In this document: one piece after another, positions 8,567-13,137 of the stretch | Numbering within the stretch: position 1 is the stretch's first letter | Layout: every line of letters starts with the position of its first letter | NCBI GenBank assembly: GCA_003024985.2 | Contig: PXIH01S0000561.1 | DNA: 13,137 nt | Direction: 5' to 3' (one strand) | Origin: Euperipatoides rowelli | Taxonomy: Eukaryota; Onychophora; Udeonychophora; Euonychophora; Peripatopsidae | Notes under the pieces: generated by a model | The model's input: the letters and a program-made list of their open reading frames with translations, nothing else | Told to the model about the DNA's origin: nothing | The model's database searches: none | Translations under genes and position numbers: made by a program

Positions 8567-10340
8567 GTGAGTACAATATCTTAGATGATGGGGTAGCAAT
8601 AATTTTTCAATTTAATCATCTGCAATCCTAATCATGAATTTTACATTAATTTTTTTTTGGGGAAAAAATACATCGATTTTAAATATCCCCGTAAGTAAGG
8701 CTGCGCAAAACTTTAATGCAGTAATTTGAAAATCCTAGTCTTTGTAAAATAGTCTTCAATACAAACATTTTTTTTTGTTAATATATTATTTTATTAATAA
8801 GTTAGAATTTCATCTTCAATTGCATTGGAATTATTGTTACATAAAATCATACTAAACTACTTTGTTATGATCGAGTATTTTGCTACCCAGAAAGATTGTT
8901 CGTCTATAAAATTAAATGTTCACATGACCAGGTACAAACCAAATTAATGAACCACACTGAAAAAAAATATCATGATGAACATGCCTTATGTAGTTACTTC
9001 TTATTATACATTTAGTCAAGTGTTTTTTTTTTTTTCTGGTTTTATCACAGTTCCTAGATGGTGCTGTTACTGGCTTCGGAATATGACTTCTGAAGACGTT
9101 CTTTCCAATTAATATTATAGAATATTATATCCAAGATTTGTCAAATTTATTAAAGAATGCATGTGTTCATTCCTGAAATTCAAAGATTTTAATTAACATT
9201 CTTAATTATGCTTTTGAAATTCACTGCCATTGTTAGATCAATACAAATGATTGTGATCATGGATATGTTTAAACCAAATCTTTTAGTCTAACACCCAGAT
9301 ATGAGTATTTATAATATGAATGAGTATTTTAATGTACTGTATGTAGGCCTATCGATAAATTGACACACAAGTTAATTTGAATTTTTTAGAGCTAATATTT
9401 CTAGATTTTTTTTTTCCTTTTTAGTATTTGACATAGTTATTTTTCACATACTGTAGTTATTCTGCCAAGCAATTTTATATTATTTAGGACATTAATGTTG
9501 ACCAAGGAGCAAGAATGACTCGGGTCAATTTAAATAGAGTGACTTTTTTGGAGAAGTTTAGTAAATAATGATGTATTATTTAATTTTCTTTATGAAATCG
9601 TTTGGATTATCCTATTCATTAATCAAACTCATTTTACTGTTAAATTTATATATGTATTTTAAAATGAATTTAATAAACTTCTGGGTCAGTAAATTTCGTA
9701 GATTTTTAGATACAGTGGCATTAGATTTCAATTTTTTAATAATTTCACGTTTTATTATTTTTCTGTCTAAATAGTAATTTTCATTTTAGTAATAGACAAT
9801 TTAGAAGTTCATGTATATACAGTATAAAAAAGACTTTGTCAATAGATAATATATAGCCTACTGTAATACTATTTTTTTTTTTTACAATTAAAAAAAAAAA
9901 ACACCACCAGGTACAGTACATAAAGTTGTTCTTTTTCAGTGTTTAAAGAAAAATTGCAAGGAAAGTCTTTTAGAATAGCAGAAATCAATATTACTATACT
10001 ATTATTTTTTCATCTGTTTAAGGCATACAGTATATACTGTGTATATAATGTATCTTTTTCTTTGAAAAACATTTTATTTGTAAATATATTTATATTTTTA
10101 AATTTAAATAAAATTAAGGGTAGTTTTTATATTCGTTTTAAGTTCAGATGAACACATTGAGGCATTAAAAAATTATACAAGTTTATAAAGTAGACAACTT
10201 AATTTCTATATTATTTATTTTATTGATTTGAATTAATTAGCTAATAGTTTTATATATGTAGATGTTTTATTGCAAAAATCCCAGTTTCTTTGTGCATAAA
10301 TAATTACAATAAATGATGAGTAATCTGAATGAGTACCTAA
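8567..10340. other. AT-rich DNA, possibly intron of the 8492 gene
   Basis: No convincing exon is found. Notable items are a strong donor-like CCCCGTAAGTAAGG near 8688-8701 and pyrimidine-tract acceptors ending at 9050 and near 9940. TACAGTA/TACTGTA words lie at 9335, 9449, 9818, 9859, 9912 and 10026, the last being the 14-bp palindrome ACAGTATATACTGT at 10027-10040. A TGTAGGCCTATCGATA word is at 9343-9358. The open frames at 9568-9774 and 9939-10151 are dominated by Phe, Leu, Ile, Lys and Asn codons as expected from base composition alone, and are not called as genes. Confidence 0.45.
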
Positions 10341-10382
10341 TTTTTTTTTTTTTTTGGGGGGGGGGGGGGGGGTTTTGGGAGG
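10341..10382 (+). repeat. T15G17 homopolymer junction with trailing G runs
   Basis: Fifteen T (10341-10355) are followed directly by seventeen G (10356-10372), then TTTT, GGG, A, GG. The G tract could form a G-quadruplex, and the pure purine/pyrimidine asymmetry could support a triplex. Its length may be misread in sequencing. The proline/lysine-rich minus-strand frame across it is an artefact of the tract. Confidence 0.85.
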
Positions 10383-11436
10383 ACACAGTAAAAAAGGGGT
10401 TATGGTTATTGAATTCTCCATGTCTGCCCCTCTAGATTTAATTACTGTTCTTAATGAATATGTTTGTTACCTGCTGATTGGAGTTGTGATCCTAAGGATC
10501 TATTGTTTTAAAAATAGGTAATTAATACACCCTAAGTTGTGCACACAGAAAGGGTAGGTTCTATTTTAGTAATTTTTCTTAGATAATTATAACTAGACAA
10601 AATGATTAATGCCATAAGTTATTGTGATTTGTTTTATGAAATGCATAATTAGAAACAATTTGCAGTAACATTTTGTGAGGAAGGAATATTGATGTGTATA
10701 TTACATTGAGTTTTTAGTTGTTTTAAAATAGTATTATGTAGTTATTAAAAGAGAAATTCTACATATTGTATATTTCAATCAAAGTAGCAATTCTTCTAAA
10801 TATACAGTATATATTTTCTTTAAAAACATCACATGATAGCCATGCACTAAGTGGGATTTGAAAACAAATTGAACTTTGTGTGAGAAATAAAATCATCATA
10901 CAGTAGTACAGTATATCAAAGTGTGATTTATTACAGTTCCTAGTTTTCTAATTGTGATCATTTTGAAATAAAACTTCATTATGTTATTAACGACAAACAT
11001 CATCTTGGATACTTAGGTCTTCAAAAGTTATTTTTTTAATATTTTTAATTTTATGAATATTTTCATATTGAAAAGACAATTATGTCTACATATGAAGCTT
11101 CTCAAAGCTCGTTTTACAATAAATATCTTTTTTGTATGTAAATATTATTTATATAGACAAAAAATATTTATAAGCTCATTACCCACAGATGATTAAAACA
11201 TTTCACAATTCATTCATAAATTTCAAGTTTTATAAGGGTAGTAAACATAAAAATCTTGTTTCCCAAGAGTAATTCTAAATACTGTATAAAAAAACAACTA
11301 GTATAGATAGTATTTTTTTTTTAAGCTCACTAAATTTTGGATTTGAAACTATTTTTTTCTAAAATACTTCTGAGATTAAACTTGTCACTGAAGAAGTTGC
11401 ACTTGTACAAATACTATGACGATGTCATTCGATCCC
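10383..11436. other. AT-rich DNA without recognisable genes
   Basis: I see no gene. TACAGTA words lie at 10803, 10899 and 10907 (the last two overlap as TACAGTAGTACAGTA) and a TACTGTA at 11280. A TCACATGA word at about 10829 matches those in the 368-1993 region. Confidence 0.5.
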
Positions 11437-11451
11437 CAGGGGTCGCAATCC
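11437..11451 (+). mobile_element. Possible hAT-type transposon terminus
   Basis: CAGGGGTCGCAATCC resembles the CAGGGGTC... terminal inverted repeats found in many hAT DNA transposons (CAGGGGT-type ends). The sequence that follows, to about 11600, is more complex than its surroundings, with GGTTCC (11484-11489) and GGAACC (11530-11535) as an internal inverted pair. I could not find the partner inverted end GGATTGCGACCCCTG in the window, nor an 8-bp target duplication, so at most a one-sided fragment is present. A run of CCCC before the motif makes a chance palindrome (CCCCAGGGG) possible. Confidence 0.2.
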
Positions 11452-11599
11452 TTTTTTTTTTCCAGGCCTTAAGTACTCCATAGGTTCCTCTGTATGCATA
11501 AAGACCTAAGTTAAATCTCTATCTGTAAAGGAACCAGTGACTTGGGTGGGAAAAACAGAAAATTCACCCTTGACAAAGATGAGTTTGTAGAACTATAAG

Positions 11600-12039
11600 C
11601 ATACCGTATGTTGAGTAGTCAATCTGTTTACAGTTTTCACAGGATATTCATTGAATAAATTTCCAATTAATGTAAGTTTTTACCAGTTAAGTTTTGCCAG
11701 AAACAAGATTTTTAAGTTGAGTGCTCTAATAATACGTAAAATCTTTCAATTCTAACTTGCTGATCTTTGTTGGGTAATTTGCAAAAATGAAGTGGCTGTA
11801 TTATTTATTTTATGAGACACATTATAAATCTAGTATGTTGAAAATAAATAAATTGATAAATTAGTGATTAATAGTTTTTTTGTCTTTTTATATTTAAAAA
11901 CAAAACACATCACTACACTATCTGTGAAAAATAGAAATTTTATTCTTTTTTTAAAGAAATACAGTATTTGTTCCAGACAAATAAAATTATATTAAAATTT
12001 ATCTCTGAAAGCCAAGTAGGTTTTGAGTTAATATGTTCT
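11600..12039. other. AT-rich DNA without recognisable genes
   Basis: No gene, RNA or strong repeat is seen. One TACAGTA word is at 11960. This lies downstream (minus-strand sense) of the candidate last exon and could include 3' flanking sequence. Confidence 0.5.
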
Positions 12040-12045
12040 TTTATT
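12040..12045 (-). terminator. AATAAA polyadenylation signal candidate
   Basis: On the minus strand AATAAA occurs 50 bases after the TGA of the candidate last exon (12097-12095). The hexamer is frequent by chance in DNA this AT-rich, so it supports the exon only mildly. Confidence 0.3.
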
Positions 12046-12094
12046 TTTCCAAGTATTTGGAATTGGTCAAATTATACAATAAACATTCTATACA

Positions 12095-12175
12095 TCATTT
12101 TGGTTTGTCACCTATTCCTCCTGCTAATTCGTAAACTTTATTGCTGACTTCAAGAGCTAAACAATCTGCATTTTC
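12095..12175 (-). CDS. Candidate last coding exon, unidentified protein
   Basis: On the minus strand a poly-T tract ending TATATAG (AG at 12177-12176) makes a good splice acceptor. It is followed by 26 open codons in phase 0: ENADCLALEVSN, then KVYELAGGIGDKPK, and TGA at 12097-12095. The other two phases hit stops within about nine codons. G+C in the exon is visibly higher than its flanks, and the residues (Ala, Gly, Asp, Glu, Val) are not what AT bias alone would give. The peptide would be a C-terminal helix-like segment with a Gly-rich lysine tail. I do not recognise the family. Upstream exons would lie above 12175 on the minus strand, with the retrotransposon relic at 12633-13108 inside an intron. 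A transposon-derived fragment or a chance frame is the alternative. Confidence 0.38.
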   Translation of the reverse strand, partial: ENADCLALEVSNKVYELAGGIGDKPK

Positions 12176-12632
12176 CTATATATAAAAAAAAAAACAATTT
12201 ATGCAATTAGAAATCTTTTCCTGACAGTTTAATATACTCAAAGACCATATACAGTAGACTGTATAATTGGTTTTTAAGTTAAATTTTAAATTACTGTAAA
12301 ACACCAAATAAGCATACATATAGTACCATAAATATATATTGCACATGAGGCTAATTTGGATCACCTTAGACACACTGTAATCTAAATTCATAACTAAAAT
12401 TAGAAAATATTTTGATCACTGCAGGCAGGGTGAATTGTTCATTTATATCAGTTGAACAATGGTAATTTAGAGAATTGATCTGACACAAAATGTCCTATGT
12501 CAAATGTGTAAAAATTTTATTAATGAATCAATGTTTTGAGTAATCAATAAAACCCATAATAATTAAATAAGTAATTATTGTTTATCTAATTCAGTCATGT
12601 CAGAGTCTCGGAAGACATCTGTAGTCAAACTA
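12176..12632. other. AT-rich DNA, possibly intron
   Basis: No exon is seen. TACAGTA/TACTGTA words are at 12250 and 12292, the first being the near-palindrome TACAGTAGACTGTA. The minus-strand frame 12176-12391 is AT-composition noise beginning at the poly-T tract. Confidence 0.5.
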
Positions 12633-13108
12633 ATGATAAACTATATACTGTATGTTGATAAATAAGGCAGGCCACAACCATCCTTGTCTTAGGCCACAGT
12701 TTACTTCATACCAATCAGTGAAATTATTATTTATCCTAAATGCTGCTTTTTGCCCTTTGTACAGGTTGCTTCCTTTCCATCAATTCCTATCATCTTCAAT
12801 ATACTTACCAGTTTTTTTATGATCAACTCTGTCGAAAGCTTTCTCACAATCCACAAATCCTATGTACAGTGTCTGATGATCCTTTTAACTCTTGTGCACT
12901 ATGCTGTTCAATTCTTTGATTCTATTTCTAGTTTTTTTTTTCAACCTACAGTATATACTGTAACTCCAAATAATATCTTAGCTGCTTGTGTCATGATACT
13001 AATTGTTCGAAAGTTCTTACAACTAGAATTATTTTCTTAGATATCTGGAATTTCACCTGTCATCCAGACTTGGGTAAGATACTTTTCAAAAGTAACTTTT
13101 AATAAGTT
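12633..13108 (-). pseudogene. Decayed non-LTR retrotransposon reverse transcriptase
   Basis: In the intact family this protein copies element RNA into DNA at the target site. On the minus strand, in order: VWMTGEIPD (about 13069-13043), a typical sequence before the polymerase core; a stop at 13039; KNFRTISIMTQAAKIL (13018 downward), matching the NYRPISL-type block; a shortened region; TRNRIKELNSIVHKS; YIGFVDCEKAFDRVDH (down to 12819), the block carrying the first catalytic Asp of motif A; KKLVSILKMIGIDGK; QKAAFRINNNFTDWYEV; and GLRQGWLWPALF, a degraded version of the GVRQGCxLSPxLF motif B. Motif C (YADD) is missing. Frames change at an A10 run (12931-12940), at an A7 run (12812-12818) and near 12767, and in-frame stops occur. 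About 25-30 residues are missing between KIL and TRNRI, and about ten before QKAAF. The clade (for example RTE-like or CR1/L2-like) cannot be settled by eye. Upstream sequence may continue past the window end. Confidence 0.88.
12947..12962. repeat. Perfect 16-bp palindrome TACAGTATATACTGTA
   Basis: The sequence equals its own reverse complement and is the fullest copy of the word family spread over the window. It lies inside the reverse transcriptase relic, precisely in the interval where the family's fingers segment is missing. Confidence 0.85.
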
Positions 13109-13137
13109 AAGATACTAAAAAAAATAAGTATCTTTAA
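13107..13137. repeat. Hairpin at window end
   Basis: TTAAGATAC (13107-13115) pairs with GTATCTTTAA (13128-13137) with one bulged T, around a 12-base A-rich loop. TAAGATAC also occurs as a direct copy at 13074-13081. It may mark the upstream edge of the recognisable reverse transcriptase relic. Confidence 0.5.

Larger units (their letters stand above)
102..12962. repeat. Dispersed TACAGTA/TACTGTA word family
   Basis: By hand count the heptamer occurs about 31 times on either strand, starting at 102, 176, 740, 1392, 1518, 2910, 5296, 5936, 7158, 7206, 7220, 7754, 7806, 7840, 8052, 9335, 9449, 9818, 9859, 9912, 10026, 10803, 10899, 10907, 11280, 11960, 12250, 12292, 12646, 12947 and 12956. With about 28% G+C I would expect roughly three. 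Several are joined as head-to-head palindromes (12947-12962, 10027-10040, 7206-7226, 12250-12263). The gap from 2917 to 5295 holds none. Confidence 0.7.

Noticed and set aside
9051-9107. Second exon for the gene starting at 8492
   Set aside because: The acceptor at 9050 is strong, but the phase-0 frame required by the 8566/8567 donor stops after 11 codons. The open phase would need a weaker donor at 8571.
9568-9774. 68-codon plus-strand open frame of Phe/Leu/Ile/Lys residues
   Set aside because: The residue mix is what AT-rich random sequence gives. The apparent hydrophobic segment is not evidence of a membrane protein.
9939-10151. 70-codon plus-strand open frame after TTCTTTTTCAG
   Set aside because: The acceptor is attractive, but the frame beyond the first 15 codons is AT-driven and no donor or conserved motif is present.
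10233-10421. Proline/lysine-rich minus-strand frame
   Set aside because: The proline and lysine runs are simply the G17 and T15 tracts read in reverse.
11425-11451. tRNA T-arm-like sequence CATTCGATCCCCAGG
   Set aside because: It has a partial match to a T-arm consensus only; no acceptor stem, D-arm or anticodon arm can be fitted around it on either strand.
12812-12830. Functional frameshift site at the A7 run in the reverse transcriptase
   Set aside because: Stops and deletions elsewhere in the same relic show it is dead, so the shift is better explained as a simple length mutation in a homopolymer.
12750-13040. 96-codon plus-strand open frame
   Set aside because: It is the antisense shadow of the reverse transcriptase relic, whose minus-strand motifs are recognisable across the same bases.

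Overview
The window reads as AT-rich eukaryotic, almost certainly metazoan, nuclear DNA, mostly intergenic or intronic. The signs are a very low G+C content (I judge 25-30% by eye), many homopolymer tracts, CpG scarcity outside one island, splice-type signals and decayed retrotransposon coding sequence. There are no long open frames, no bacterial-style gene packing, no ribosome binding sites, and no tRNA, rRNA or CRISPR array that I could find. Short words recur far above chance: TACAGTA/TACTGTA, TACCGGTA and TAGGCTAC/TAGGCCTA. They suggest a lineage-specific repeat vocabulary, but I cannot name the species or phylum.

Layout. 1-365: low-complexity DNA with one short hairpin. 368-1993: a foldback-type region bounded by an exact 15-bp inverted repeat, with a second, inner pair of 57-bp inverted arms (1031-1087 and 1324-1380). 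2144-3006: several short palindromes, hairpins and a small degenerate repeat patch. 3106-3493: a possible 5' end of a decayed LTR retrotransposon (TATA-containing LTR, leucine-tRNA-like primer site, leader, broken gag start). 3494-8240: AT-rich DNA without a convincing gene, apart from a more complex island at 6505-6612 and a possible exon at 7538-7660. 8241-8566: the best promoter and first-exon candidate, a CpG-bearing patch with small repeats leading to an ATG and a 25-codon open frame that ends at a GTGAGT splice donor. 8567-12090: AT-rich, probably intronic or intergenic, with a T15G17 tract and a possible hAT-type terminus. 12095-12175, minus strand: a possible last exon with a poly-T splice acceptor and an AATAAA signal 50 bases after its stop. 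12633-13108, minus strand: a decayed non-LTR retrotransposon reverse transcriptase, the only protein-family assignment I make with confidence.

How it fits together. The plus-strand first exon and the minus-strand last exon would belong to two genes lying tail to tail, each with most of its exons outside the window or too short to see. The most striking unexplained signal is the palindromic word family TACAGTATATACTGTA: about 31 half-sites against roughly 3 expected, dense after 7.1 kb. Copies sit at both places where the reverse transcriptase relic loses its expected sequence. The longer open frames are AT-rich chance frames or antisense shadows (for example plus-strand 12750-13040 over the reverse transcriptase relic) and are not annotated as genes.
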